This document shows, piece after piece, positions 9,136-17,400 of a DNA stretch of 62,777 nucleotides. The notes under the pieces were generated by a model, which saw only the letters and a list, made by a program, of their open reading frames with translations, ran no database searches and was not told where the DNA came from. The position numbers and the translations under genes are program-made. Within the stretch, counting starts at the first letter, position 1. Every line of letters begins with the position of its first letter. Source of the stretch: Bacillota bacterium (lineage in GTDB: Bacteria > Bacillota > Dethiobacteria > DTU022); NCBI GenBank assembly GCA_012727685.1, contig JAAYGO010000143.1, forward strand, positions 1-62,777, written 5' to 3'.

Positions 9136-9165
9136 GCCCTCCCCCGCCAGGGAGGGCAAAAAAAT
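9136..9165 (-). terminator. Intrinsic terminator between G5/M23 gene and walR
   Basis: An 8-bp perfect stem (9136-9143 with 9150-9157) and a six-base loop. On the minus strand it is followed by TTTTT (9131-9135), and on the plus strand by an A/T-rich stretch starting AAAAAAAT. It lies after the stop of the G5/M23 peptidase gene and before walR, so it should separate the hydrolase transcript from the wal operon. Confidence 0.85.
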
Positions 9166-9181
9166 AAAATTAATTAATTAA

Positions 9182-10576
9182 TTATTTCGGCGAAAAAAAG
9201 TTCAAAGGGTTTTGGGGTGGGTGTTTCCGGTAGTGCCCCCACTCGGGTCCCTTGGCAGCCCGGATCTCAAAATGGAGATGGATCCCGGTCCGGCCGTAAG
9301 TCCGCCCCGTATTCCCCATGATGGCGATCACATCTCCGCGGGAAACCGTTTGCCCTTGCGACACTGAGATGCTCTTGTTGTGCAGATAAAGGGTATAATA
9401 GTCGCCATGATAAATAATGATATAGTTGCCCATTGGAAACTCGGAACCGGTCTCTACCGCTACACCGCTGTCCGCAGCCAGTATCCTGGTGCTGTAACGG
9501 GCGGTACCGTTTGGGCAGATATCAATTCCGGGATGGGCCCAGCCGGAGTAACCCTGGGTTAACCGCCCCCCTCCTTCGACAGGCCAAATGAACTGGCCTG
9601 TGCCCATGGCTGGAGCGGTGGCTGTCCCGCGTTCCACCACCTGGGTTACCGGTTCTTCCAGGACTGTCTCCGCCACAATCGTGCGCGACAACTCTTCCCC
9701 GTTTTCACGGGTCACATGATAGATTACTTCTTTGCTACCGTTCCGGCCGGGAGTAACAATCCTGCTCTGGCAAGACCAGAGGCTGTCAGTCTCCACATAC
9801 CGGGTAGTGTAGGGGATCGGTTCCGTCACGGTCTGCTCCTCAACAGTGATCACGTGCACCAGCGGGATAGAGGCGTCATCGGCATCGGCCTCTCGGGTCG
9901 ATGAACCGCGGGAAAGGGCAACCGGTTCCCGGTCGGACTCACAAACAGTCAGCAGCGCCACTACATCTTCGGCGGCATATAGCTCTTCCGGCCTGACGCT
10001 GCAGGGAGCGACTCCCACTTCTTCGGCCAGGCTCGTCTCCAACAGCCTCACATTTTCAGCCTCTTCAAAATAAAAGTCGCCTAACAGCTCCACCACAGTA
10101 TCCACAACCTCTGCTGAGGCCACCGGGACAATTGGCTTTTGATCTACCGTGAGCACAACCGCATTTGTAACCATGGTCATGTTTTGACGTAAAGCATCCT
10201 TAACCGCGGAGGCGTCTGCTTCCTTGCCGGGGCGATATTCCCAATTTAACGCGATCCGCTCCCGCGGTGCAACGGGCATACCGTAATTATGGCTGCACTT
10301 TTCCGCGAGGGAATCGACAAAAAGCTCAATTTCCGCCGCATCACGGACATAGCCCACTTCACGGTTGCCCACATAAACCACGTAAAAAAAGCTCTCCAGA
10401 TAGCTATGTAGTCCGAGGACCGAAGCTAACACCAGAGAGGCTGCAGCCAAGTATAGCGACCAATGCAAGCTTTTCCCCTTTAACCATCGCCGCGGCTTGT
10501 ACAGCTCGCTGGGATGAAAAAAGAGTTTTAACCGGGCTGCCGGTGAGCGACGTGCCTTGATACCCCTGGACCTCAT
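9182..10576 (-). CDS. Membrane-anchored G5-domain M23 peptidoglycan peptidase
   Basis: A 464-residue wall hydrolase. A basic N-terminal cytoplasmic stretch leads to one membrane helix (about residues 45-63). A long extracellular region follows, then a G5 domain (about residues 235-310, VITVEEQTVTEPIPYTTRYV start) and a C-terminal M23/LytM domain. The zinc ligands are visible: His348 and Asp352 in HPGID, and His433/His435 in HLHFE. M23 enzymes cut peptide cross-links, and G5 domains often bind peptidoglycan or glycans. The ATG at 10576 follows AAAGGG at 7-base spacing; two TTG codons just upstream are less well placed. Hydrolases of this type are classic WalR targets, and walR lies 130 bp downstream. 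Confidence 0.9.
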   Translation of the reverse strand: MRSRGIKARRSPAARLKLFFHPSELYKPRRWLKGKSLHWSLYLAAASLVLASVLGLHSYLESFFYVVYVGNREVGYVRDAAEIELFVDSLAEKCSHNYGMPVAPRERIALNWEYRPGKEADASAVKDALRQNMTMVTNAVVLTVDQKPIVPVASAEVVDTVVELLGDFYFEEAENVRLLETSLAEEVGVAPCSVRPEELYAAEDVVALLTVCESDREPVALSRGSSTREADADDASIPLVHVITVEEQTVTEPIPYTTRYVETDSLWSCQSRIVTPGRNGSKEVIYHVTRENGEELSRTIVAETVLEEPVTQVVERGTATAPAMGTGQFIWPVEGGGRLTQGYSGWAHPGIDICPNGTARYSTRILAADSGVAVETGSEFPMGNYIIIYHGDYYTLYLHNKSISVSQGQTVSRGDVIAIMGNTGRTYGRTGIHLHFEIRAAKGPEWGHYRKHPPQNPLNFFSPK

Positions 10577-10601
10577 CAACAATCCCTTTCTGTTAGAGGC
10601 A

Positions 10602-10632
10602 TTGTTAAGGAATTATAATACTTCCTTAACAA
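10602..10632. promoter_or_regulatory. Perfect 11-bp inverted repeat overlapping a -10-like box
   Basis: The arms TTGTTAAGGAA (10602-10612) and TTCCTTAACAA (10622-10632) are separated by 9 bases containing TATAAT-like sequence readable on either strand. It lies 26 bp upstream of the G5/M23 peptidase ATG, in the position of a promoter or operator. The TGTTAA half-sites resemble the TGTWA half-site of WalR-type regulators, but the second half-site at the canonical 5-bp spacing is imperfect. As RNA it could also fold into a leader hairpin. No T-tract follows, so a terminator is unlikely. Confidence 0.5.
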
Positions 10633-10795
10633 TTTTTAAGATATCACAGTTTATTCGCCGCACAGCAAAATATTCCTGCTAAAAAAATAAAAATATTTAG
10701 TGCGATCATCCTGGCAGACCCGATTATGCCAGATTTTGTTATTAATAACCTCTTTAAGATATAATTAACACTACCCCATTAACTTATGCGCTTTG

Positions 10796-12196
10796 CTAAA
10801 CCCTCACTTCCGCGTCAAGCCGCTTTAAAATTTCCCGCGAGGCGACCAGACCTGAAGCTGACGCCTGGACCAACCCCCGCGTCACGCCGGCCCCGTCGCC
10901 GACGGCAAATAAATTGGCGATGGCGGTTTCCAGGGTGTTGCTTAAGTGGAGCCGGAATGAATAGAACTTCACTTCAACCCCGTAAAGCAATGTATGCTTC
11001 GAATTGACCCCGGGGGCTAACTTATCGAGGGCTTCCAGCATTTCGATGATGGCCAGGAGATAGCGGTACGGCAGGACCAGGCTGAGATCGCCGGGAGTGG
11101 CCTCGGCCAGGGTCGGCTGCACCAGGCCACGGCGGATCCGCTCGGCCGTTGAGCGGCGGCCCATCAATAGATCGCCCAGCCGCTGGATGATGACGCCATC
11201 GCCGAGCATATTGGCCAGGCTGGCGATATATTTGCCATACCGAATCGGCTCATTGAACGGCTCGGTAAAGGTTTTACTCACCAGAAGCGCAAAATTCGTA
11301 TTGTCCGTTCTTTTTTCCGCAAAGCTGTGCCCATTAACGGTGACCAGGCCGTCATTATTTTCCGTGACGACAACCCCATATGGATTCATGCAGAAGGTCC
11401 TAATCCGGTCATCAAAAGAGCGGGTATAATAGATCAGTTTTGACTCATAAACCCGGCTCGTAATATGTTCCATTAAAACCGCCGGAACCTCCACCCTAAC
11501 TCCGATGTCAACCGGATTGTTCACCCCCTTCAAGCCGAGCCGCATCGATTCCCGGTAAAACCATTCCGCTCCCGCGCGGCCGGGACCGCAAATGAGATAA
11601 TTGGCGGCAATGACCTCGCCGGAGCACAGTTTTACACCAGCGGCCTTTTGATCCCGCACTACTATCTCCGCAACCTCGGTGCCGGTGGCAATATCAATCC
11701 TGTCCGCCAGGGCACGGTACATTTTTTCCAGGACCCGGTAACAGTTTTCCGTGCCCAGATGCCTGATCCGGGCCGGAATTAAATTCAAGTCCGCGGCAGC
11801 GGCCTGTCGCTGCATTTCATTGATGACCGCCGTTTCAGAGCCATAAACCGTCTCTGAAGCCCCGAATGAAAGGTAAAATTCGTCAACCTGGTGAATCAGC
11901 TCCCGCATGGTCCGGATATCCAGGTATTCATTTAAGACGCCGCCAAATTCAGGCGTGAGGGTCAGTTTGCCGTCGCTAAACGCGCCGGCGCCGCCCCACC
12001 CGCAGGTGATCGCACAAGGCTTGCAGCGCATGCACCGGCCGTATTCACCCTGGGTGGCGCAGCGCCGTTTCTCCAGGGAGACCCCTTTATCTACAAGCAG
12101 TATCCTCGCCTTGCTGCACCGGCTTAATTCCAGCGCAGAGAAAATGCCGGCTGGACCGGCACCGATGATGATGACATCGTATCTTTCCCCTGCCAA
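10796..12196 (-). CDS. FAD-dependent dehydrogenase (COG2509-like) with N-terminal Cys cluster
   Basis: A 466-residue flavoprotein with an N-terminal Rossmann dinucleotide motif (IIIGAGPAGIFSALEL, about 9-24). A Cys-rich loop follows (RCATQGEYGRCMRCKPC, about 44-60, then ITCGWGGAGAFSDGKL) and a second GDGAGVTRG motif lies near the C-terminus. The family is a widespread, uncharacterised group of FAD-dependent dehydrogenases. The Cys cluster resembles an iron-sulfur or redox site but has not been assigned. The TTG start at 12194-12196 has GAGGG upstream at good spacing, 2 bp after the dnaB stop, so it is co-transcribed with dnaB. Substrate unknown. Confidence 0.8.
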   Translation of the reverse strand: MAGERYDVIIIGAGPAGIFSALELSRCSKARILLVDKGVSLEKRRCATQGEYGRCMRCKPCAITCGWGGAGAFSDGKLTLTPEFGGVLNEYLDIRTMRELIHQVDEFYLSFGASETVYGSETAVINEMQRQAAAADLNLIPARIRHLGTENCYRVLEKMYRALADRIDIATGTEVAEIVVRDQKAAGVKLCSGEVIAANYLICGPGRAGAEWFYRESMRLGLKGVNNPVDIGVRVEVPAVLMEHITSRVYESKLIYYTRSFDDRIRTFCMNPYGVVVTENNDGLVTVNGHSFAEKRTDNTNFALLVSKTFTEPFNEPIRYGKYIASLANMLGDGVIIQRLGDLLMGRRSTAERIRRGLVQPTLAEATPGDLSLVLPYRYLLAIIEMLEALDKLAPGVNSKHTLLYGVEVKFYSFRLHLSNTLETAIANLFAVGDGAGVTRGLVQASASGLVASREILKRLDAEVRV

Positions 12197-12198
12197 CG

Positions 12199-13545
12199 CT
12201 ATCCCTCTTCCCTCATGCCCTCGCGGGCGATATTGGCAAACTTCGTAAACTGGTTGTGGAAGTAAAGCTCGATGCTTCCCACAGGTCCATTTCTCTGCTT
12301 GGCCACCATGATTTCCGCCACATTGCGCTTTGGCGAATCTTCTTCGTAATAGGATTCCCTGTAAATGAATAAAACCATATCAGCATTGGCCTCGATCCCT
12401 CCCGACTCCATCAGGTCACTCAGCATGGGACGCTTCTTTTCTCTTCTTTCTACAGCCCGGCTGAGCTGTGACAGGGCGACTACCGGCACATTCAGCTCCT
12501 TGGCCAGGGCTTTCAGGGCCCGGGAAATCTCCGAGAGCTCCTGCTGCCTGTTTTCCGCACGGCTGAAACCGCGCATAAGCTGCAGATAATCAACGAAAAT
12601 AGCATCCAGGCCCCTTTCTGCTTTAAGTCGGCGCGCTTTAGCCCGAAGCTCCATGACTGAGAGGGAAGCCGTATCATCGATGTATAGCTCAGCCTCGCTC
12701 AAAGGGCCGACCGCACGGGTAAGGCGCAGATATTCTTCCGGCGAAATGGTGCCACGGCGCATTTTCTGCGCATCTATTTGCGCCTGCGCGCACAACAGGC
12801 GCAGGGCAAGCTGTTCCTTGGACATTTCCAGGCTGAAAAAGGCAACCTTCTTTTTGGCGTTTACGGCGATGTGCTGGGCCATGTTTAGAGCCAGGGTCGT
12901 TTTACCCATACTGGGGCGGGCGGCCAAAATGATCAGATCGGAAGCCTGTAAACCGGAGGTGAGCTGATCCAGATCGGTAAAGCCGGTGGAGAGGCCGGTG
13001 ACCCCCTTTTTTTCATCATAGAGCCGTTCAATCCGGTCAAATGCCTGCATTAAAACTTCTTTTAACGGTGCAAAACCCTGCTGTTTACCCTGCCGGCCAA
13101 TTTCAAAAATACTCTGTTCGGCCTGGTCGAGGATCTCTTCCACGTCATCCGTCGAATCATAGCAGCGTGCCACGATATTCGTAGCCGCATTAATCAGGGA
13201 GCGCAGGATCGATTTTTCCTGGACAATCTGCGCATAGTAGCGGACATTGGCCGCTGTAGGGACTGCGTTGGCCAGGCTGACCAGGTAAGCCATGCCTCCG
13301 ACCTCTTCAAGGGAGCGGCGCCGCTCCAGTTCTTCGGCAAGCGTAACCAGATCAACGGGCTCGTTTCTTTCACTGAGAGCGATGATCGCATCAAATATTT
13401 TTTGATGGGCGGTCCGGTAAAAGTCGTGATTCCGCAGCAGCTCGGACGCAGTGAAAATCGCTTCTTTTTCGATGATCATGGAGCCCAGTACCGATTGTTC
13501 CGCCTCCAAATTCTGAGGCGGGATCCGTTCACCGGTTACGGCCAC
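12199..13545 (-). CDS. dnaB: Replicative DNA helicase DnaB (DnaC of Bacillus)
   Basis: The 448-residue replicative helicase has an N-terminal scaffold domain (PPQNLEAEQSVLGSM at the start) and a C-terminal RecA-like ATPase with Walker A ARPSMGKTT. Downstream are the FVDYLQLM motif and the SQLSR / GGIEANADMVLF motifs. I place the start at GTG 13543-13545, preceded by a strong AAGGAGGGATC site, rather than at the longer frame to 13689, because the extra 48 residues are lonC read out of frame. The start overlaps the lonC stop by 17 bp. Order rplI-lonC-dnaB matches the common rplI-dnaB linkage in Bacillota. Confidence 0.97.
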   Translation of the reverse strand: MAVTGERIPPQNLEAEQSVLGSMIIEKEAIFTASELLRNHDFYRTAHQKIFDAIIALSERNEPVDLVTLAEELERRRSLEEVGGMAYLVSLANAVPTAANVRYYAQIVQEKSILRSLINAATNIVARCYDSTDDVEEILDQAEQSIFEIGRQGKQQGFAPLKEVLMQAFDRIERLYDEKKGVTGLSTGFTDLDQLTSGLQASDLIILAARPSMGKTTLALNMAQHIAVNAKKKVAFFSLEMSKEQLALRLLCAQAQIDAQKMRRGTISPEEYLRLTRAVGPLSEAELYIDDTASLSVMELRAKARRLKAERGLDAIFVDYLQLMRGFSRAENRQQELSEISRALKALAKELNVPVVALSQLSRAVERREKKRPMLSDLMESGGIEANADMVLFIYRESYYEEDSPKRNVAEIMVAKQRNGPVGSIELYFHNQFTKFANIAREGMREEG

Positions 13546-15460
13546 TGTTTGATCCCTCCTTGGCCAGCATGCCCGGCAAAACACTCTTGGCGAAGAAATG
13601 GGGTAGCAGTTCATGCACGCTGCCGGCCGGGATGATCTCCATATCTGGGAAACGGGTCTCGATATCGCCTTTATTTTCTTCAGGCACAATTACCTTGTTT
13701 AACCCGGCTAAACGTGCCCCATAGATTTTTTCCATAATTCCGCCCACCGGTTTTAAATGACCTTGCAGGGATAGTTCCCCCGTAATCGCGCAATCCTGAT
13801 TAACTGGCACTCCCTTGACTGCACTTAAAATAGCGATAAAGATCGCTGCGCCGGCCGAAGGCCCGTCAATATTTCCGCCCCCGACGACATTAAGATGAAG
13901 ATCATAATTGCCAAGGTCCAGTCCGGTTAAGCTGCGCAATACCGAAGCGGCCACAAAAACCGAATCGCGAGCCATTGAGCCGGCGCTCTCATTGAAGCGC
14001 AGCTTTCCCTTGCCGGCAACGGCAGCAGGGAAGGAGACCGCTTCAATTTCCAAGACGCTGCCTAAAAAACCGTAAACCCCAAGGCCCAGCACCCTGCCAA
14101 TACTTTTTCCTTTACCGCCGAGGGACTGGCTTAAGGGGAAAAGCCGGTTGCTTTGCAATACTTCTTGCATCACCTCTGTTTTGATCAGGCAGCTCTTGCG
14201 GCGGCTCCCTTTTTGCTGCTGTTCGTACAAGACCCTCCCATAAGCATCAACCAGTAAATTGACGGCCTGGCGCCCCTCATTGGTATAGCGGCTGATCAGC
14301 GTTGCCACTTCAGGCTCGATCGCCAGCTTGAGCTTTTTCGCCGCCGCGAGCACGATTTGCTCGATTTCAGAAGGAGTGAGCGGCTCAAAAAAAACAGCGG
14401 CGCAGCGGGAGCGCAGTGCGGGAGAGAGCATCTCCGGGGAGCGCGTAGTCGCTCCGATCAGGACAAAGTCGGCGGGCGCTCCTTTCTCAAACAGCATTTT
14501 AATATATTTAGGCACCTGCGGGTCGGATGGATCATAGTAAGCGGAATCAAAAATGACTCTTTTATCTTCCAAAACCTTTAGCAATTTATTTTGTAAACTT
14601 AAATCCATTTCCCCGATTTCATCGATGAATAAAACTCCTCCGTGGGCTTCGGAAACCAGGCCCAGTTTCGGCTCGGGAACTCCTCCCTCAATCAGATCGC
14701 GGCGCGCACCCTGGTAAATCGGATCATGGACTGAACCGATGAGCGGATTGGCAATTTCGCGGGGATCCCACCGCAGGGTGGTGCCGTCCACTTCGACAAA
14801 GGGAGACTCCGGGGCAAAGGCGGAACCTTTCAATGACTTGACATGCTCCAGGGCCAGGCGCGCAGCCGTGGTTTTACCCACACCCGGCGGTCCATAAATA
14901 ATCACATGGGGCGGATGAGGTGATGCCAATTTGGATACCAGGGCGGTAACGCCTTTTTCCTGGCCCACGATCTCCTCCAGGGAGCTGGGGCGCAACAAAT
15001 CCAGAGCAGAACGGGAAAGTTGCACGGAAAACATTTTTTCCGTTTGGGCATACTTTTTCAAAGTTTGTGAATTCTCTATACCCCCCAGTTCCCTAATTGC
15101 CTGCCTCTTGATTTCCAGCATGTATTCCTCGTGCCGCTCTTCAATTTTTGCCTTGATCTTCTGTTCAATCGACTCCTCAAGGGACTTCCGGGCAAGCAAA
15201 TCAGCCAGCGCTTCCTCGAGCTCGGCAATAGCTGCCGGGATTTCATCTCCGCTAGGAACCTCTTGCAAAGTGGGGTTCTCGTAAACCAGCCTTTGCAGGC
15301 CTAAAAGCTGTTGCTCCGGGTTGCGGGAACGGATTAAAGGCAGGGCTTCCAGCTTCCCCGCCTTCAGCACCATCTTTTCTGTGCCGTAAATATCATTAAC
15401 CAGGTCCAGCAAGGCATATAGCTGTCGCCGGTACTCTCTATTCTGTTCGGCGGCCTTCAT
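13529..15460 (-). CDS. lonC: Spore-associated Lon-family ATP-dependent protease (LonC type)
   Basis: A 643-residue AAA+ protease. It has an N-terminal coiled-coil (about 75-125), an AAA+ module with intact Walker A (GPPGVGKTT, 190-198) and Walker B (LFIDEIGEMD), and a C-terminal S16 protease domain. The Ser535/Lys578 dyad is spaced 43 residues, the same spacing as E. coli Lon. It lacks the large N-terminal Lon substrate domain, matching the LonB/LonC subgroup restricted to endospore formers. Family knowledge suggests a role during sporulation. It differs from the Meiothermus 'LonC', whose ATPase is degenerate. It sits 8 bp after rplI and overlaps dnaB, so it is probably also expressed vegetatively. 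Confidence 0.9.
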   Translation of the reverse strand: MKAAEQNREYRRQLYALLDLVNDIYGTEKMVLKAGKLEALPLIRSRNPEQQLLGLQRLVYENPTLQEVPSGDEIPAAIAELEEALADLLARKSLEESIEQKIKAKIEERHEEYMLEIKRQAIRELGGIENSQTLKKYAQTEKMFSVQLSRSALDLLRPSSLEEIVGQEKGVTALVSKLASPHPPHVIIYGPPGVGKTTAARLALEHVKSLKGSAFAPESPFVEVDGTTLRWDPREIANPLIGSVHDPIYQGARRDLIEGGVPEPKLGLVSEAHGGVLFIDEIGEMDLSLQNKLLKVLEDKRVIFDSAYYDPSDPQVPKYIKMLFEKGAPADFVLIGATTRSPEMLSPALRSRCAAVFFEPLTPSEIEQIVLAAAKKLKLAIEPEVATLISRYTNEGRQAVNLLVDAYGRVLYEQQQKGSRRKSCLIKTEVMQEVLQSNRLFPLSQSLGGKGKSIGRVLGLGVYGFLGSVLEIEAVSFPAAVAGKGKLRFNESAGSMARDSVFVAASVLRSLTGLDLGNYDLHLNVVGGGNIDGPSAGAAIFIAILSAVKGVPVNQDCAITGELSLQGHLKPVGGIMEKIYGARLAGLNKVIVPEENKGDIETRFPDMEIIPAGSVHELLPHFFAKSVLPGMLAKEGSNSGRNR

Positions 15461-15468
15461 AATTCCTC

Positions 15469-15915
15469 TTAATTCTCCTTTTCCACCTGAACTACAACCG
15501 TAGCTTTAACGCCCTGGTGCAGCTTCACCGTTACCTCGTGGCGTCCGATGGTCTTGATGGGCTCCGCCAAGGCAATTTTTTTCTTATCAACGGGGAATCC
15601 CATTTTTTCCAGAGCAGCAGCGATGTCGTTGCTGGTCACAGAACCGAATAAACGCCCCCCTTCACCGGCAGGCAAAGTAAAGGCAATTGTCTGCTGCTCC
15701 AAAGCCGCAGCCCGGGCGCGGCTTTCTGTTTCCAGGCGCTGACTCTTGAGGCGAGCCTGTGCCTCCTGGTGCTGCCTTTCCCGAAGCTTTTGCGGGCTAG
15801 CCTCCTCAGCCAACCCCCGGGGAAAAAGCAGGTTGCGGGCGTAACCCTCGGCGACCTCTTTAATCTCCCCCTTTTTCCCCAATTTTGGATGATCTTTAAG
15901 CAATATAACTTTCAC
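15469..15915 (-). CDS. rplI: 50S ribosomal protein L9
   Basis: L9 binds 23S rRNA at the base of the L1 stalk. The 148-residue product has the N-terminal KVILLKDHPKLGKKGEIKEV segment with GYARN-LFPRGLA, the long connecting helix and the C-terminal RNA-binding domain. The start is GTG 15913-15915, preceded by AAGGGGTG at 7-base spacing; the frame open to 15936 would add seven atypical residues. It heads the rplI-lonC-dnaB-flavoprotein unit. Confidence 0.96.
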   Translation of the reverse strand: MKVILLKDHPKLGKKGEIKEVAEGYARNLLFPRGLAEEASPQKLRERQHQEAQARLKSQRLETESRARAAALEQQTIAFTLPAGEGGRLFGSVTSNDIAAALEKMGFPVDKKKIALAEPIKTIGRHEVTVKLHQGVKATVVVQVEKEN

Positions 15916-15936
15916 CGGACAACACCCCTTGACCAA

Positions 15937-15954
15937 ATTACCGCTTTCGGCAAT
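15937..15954 (-). promoter_or_regulatory. Small hairpin just upstream of rplI ribosome site
   Basis: A 7-bp stem with one G-U pair (15937-15943 with 15948-15954) and a four-base loop lies directly 5' of the rplI ribosome binding site on the minus strand. It could be a leader element controlling L9 translation or RNA stability. No known rplI leader family is recognised. Confidence 0.3.
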
Positions 15955-16003
15955 TAGTTAGCTTCGTCCCTTTTAATCGCGTCTCCTGCTTTTTAGCATA
16001 GAC

Positions 16004-16038
16004 TAAAAAAGGTGCCGGGAACAAAAGTCTCCAGCACC
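16004..16038 (-). terminator. Terminator after rpsR
   Basis: An imperfect stem pairs 16011-16015 with 16034-16038, extended by inner pairs. On the minus strand it is followed by TTTTTT (16005-16010). It lies 25 bp after the rpsR stop and should end the rpsF-ssb-rpsR transcript, though readthrough into rplI is possible. Confidence 0.65.
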
Positions 16039-16062
16039 CCTGGATTGCGCGCGCGGTTTGCT

Positions 16063-16293
16063 TTATTCCGTGGTAAAGGGCAGCAAGGCCATGATTCTCG
16101 CTCTCTTGATCGCCTGGGTAAGCTGACGCTGATGCCCGGCGCAATTGCCGGAGATGCGGCGCGGTAATATCTTGCCTCGTTCAGTAATAAACCGTTTTAA
16201 CTTTTCGTACTGTTTATAATCAACCGTTTCAATTTTATCGACGCAGAAGCTGCAGATTTTTTTCTTCGGTTTGCGGGCTTTATCTCGTCTCAC
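16063..16293 (-). CDS. rpsR: 30S ribosomal protein S18 (zinc-binding form)
   Basis: S18 pairs with S6 on the small-subunit platform. The 76-residue protein has the usual YKQYEKLKRFITERGKILPRR core. It also keeps the CSFC ... NCAGH cysteine/histidine set of the zinc-binding (C+) form, which many bacteria have lost. GTG 16291-16293 is the start, with GAGGAGG at 6-base spacing; the frame open to 16311 is an extension. It is the last gene of rpsF-ssb-rpsR. Confidence 0.95.
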   Translation of the reverse strand: MRRDKARKPKKKICSFCVDKIETVDYKQYEKLKRFITERGKILPRRISGNCAGHQRQLTQAIKRARIMALLPFTTE

Positions 16294-16310
16294 CAAAAAT
16301 CCTCCTCGCA

Positions 16311-16715
16311 TTAAAAGGGAATATCATCTTCATTAACAATCATTTCGTCCCCGGGCAGATCGCCCAAGTCATCGGACTGAGCTTCCTGATTGCGGGCCCA
16401 CTCCAAAAACCGCACGTCGTTGGCGACGACTTCAGCCACCTTTTTGCTGACACCCTGGCTGTCTTCGTAGGAACGAATCTGAAGCCGTCCGACCACTGCA
16501 ACCAGCAGGCCTTTTTTAAGATAGTTGGCACAGTTTTCAGCCAGCTTGCGCCAGGCAACAATCCTGATAAAATCGGCTTCCCTCGCTCCCTGTTGGTTGG
16601 CATAGGGACGATCCACGGCAATCGTAAATGTTGTCACCGCCACCCCATTGCCGGGAGTATACCTCAATTCCGGATCATGGGTTAAACGACCGATCAGTAC
16701 AACCTGGTTAAGCAT
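16311..16715 (-). CDS. ssb: Single-stranded DNA-binding protein
   Basis: A 134-residue SSB with an OB-fold (MLNQVVLIGRL-DPELRYT ... ADFIRIVAW ... VVGRLQIRSYED) and the conserved acidic C-terminal tip DDIPF, which recruits replication and repair proteins. ATG 16713-16715 is spaced 8 bases from AAGGCGG, so it is preferred to the GTG three codons upstream. It lies between rpsF and rpsR, as in Bacillus. The linker is short for the family. Confidence 0.97.
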   Translation of the reverse strand: MLNQVVLIGRLTHDPELRYTPGNGVAVTTFTIAVDRPYANQQGAREADFIRIVAWRKLAENCANYLKKGLLVAVVGRLQIRSYEDSQGVSKKVAEVVANDVRFLEWARNQEAQSDDLGDLPGDEMIVNEDDIPF

Positions 16716-16748
16716 TTTTGACACCGCCTTTTGAATTGATTAACCGGC

Positions 16749-17036
16749 CTACTGGTCTTTACGCACGATAATAAAGCGGATCACTTCATCGTTAACCCGG
16801 TAAAAATGCTCAAGTTCAGGTGTAATCTCCTGCGGACCGGTGTACTGCAGCAAGTAATAGTGACCTTCTTTAAATTTATTAATTTCATAGGCCAGCTTGC
16901 GTTTACCCCAGTCATCGACGCTGTCGACCGTTCCGCCCTTTTTCATAATCGTTGATTGCAAATTGGCGATGAGCTCTTCCTCGGCTTCGGCCTCCAGGTC
17001 AGGTTTTAGAATGATCATCGTTTCATAATTGGGCAT
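16749..17036 (-). CDS. rpsF: 30S ribosomal protein S6
   Basis: A 95-residue S6 with the typical N-terminus MPNYETMIILKPDL, the GKRKLAYEINKFKEGHYY central strand and the C-terminal YRVNDEVIRFIIVRKDQ. S6 binds S18 and 16S rRNA, and in several bacteria the S6:S18 pair represses its own mRNA. A GGGAGGTGAAAG ribosome site precedes the ATG. It is the first gene of rpsF-ssb-rpsR. Confidence 0.97.
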   Translation of the reverse strand: MPNYETMIILKPDLEAEAEEELIANLQSTIMKKGGTVDSVDDWGKRKLAYEINKFKEGHYYLLQYTGPQEITPELEHFYRVNDEVIRFIIVRKDQ

Positions 17037-17072
17037 CTTAAGCTTTCACCTCCCTTTGGACTAAATGGCCCC

Positions 17073-17084
17073 GCCGCACACGGC
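17073..17084 (-). promoter_or_regulatory. Hairpin in the rpsF leader (possible S6:S18 element)
   Basis: The rpsF leader contains a short GC hairpin (four pairs, loop TGTG on the minus strand) between the candidate promoter and the ribosome site. Known S6:S18 autoregulatory leaders place a CCG-bearing hairpin here. The match is by position and a CCG-containing stem only, so the assignment is tentative. Confidence 0.25.
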
Positions 17085-17106
17085 AGAGCAGGGACAGGCC
17101 AGATCA

Positions 17107-17140
17107 ATAATAGCATAACCCCCCAGATGGGAGCAAGCAA
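17107..17140 (-). promoter_or_regulatory. Candidate promoter(s) of rpsF-ssb-rpsR
   Basis: On the minus strand TTGCTT (17135-17140) is followed after 17 bases by TATGCT (17112-17117). An overlapping pair TTGCTC (17131-17136) / TATTAT (17107-17112) has 18-base spacing. Either would start transcription in the rpsF leader. Confidence 0.45.
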
Positions 17141-17155
17141 AATGGCCATTCCATT

Positions 17156-17353
17156 TTAACTTTTTTCATCGTTATTCTCAACAATTTGCTTAACCCGCCG
17201 TTCAAAGCGGACGCGGGGGAGCAACACACTGCGTCCGCATTTTAAGCATTTAATTCTTATATCCATGCCTACTCTTAAGATACACCAGAGATTTGAACCG
17301 CAGGGATGTCCCTTTTTCAGCCGTACCACTTGTCCGACTTGATACTGTGCCAT
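17156..17353 (-). CDS. DUF951 family small protein
   Basis: A 65-residue conserved protein: YQVGQVVRLKKGHPCGSNLWCILRVG then IRIKCLKCGRSVLLPR, matching DUF951. It has Cys residues in HPCG, LWC and CLKC, which could form a small metal or nucleic-acid-binding fold. Function is unknown, but the family usually sits near rpsF, parB or ychF in Clostridia. ATG 17353 has AAGAGGGAC upstream; eight extra codons of open frame are discounted. Confidence 0.85.
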   Translation of the reverse strand: MAQYQVGQVVRLKKGHPCGSNLWCILRVGMDIRIKCLKCGRSVLLPRVRFERRVKQIVENNDEKS

Positions 17354-17400
17354 CGCTGTCCCTCTTAGCAATGTCATTCAAGAAACCACTGGCAAAGTGA

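Noticed and set aside
10711..10732. Six-bp hairpin between the flavoprotein gene and the palindrome
   Set aside because: It lacks a T-tract in the needed direction, so it is not called as a terminator.
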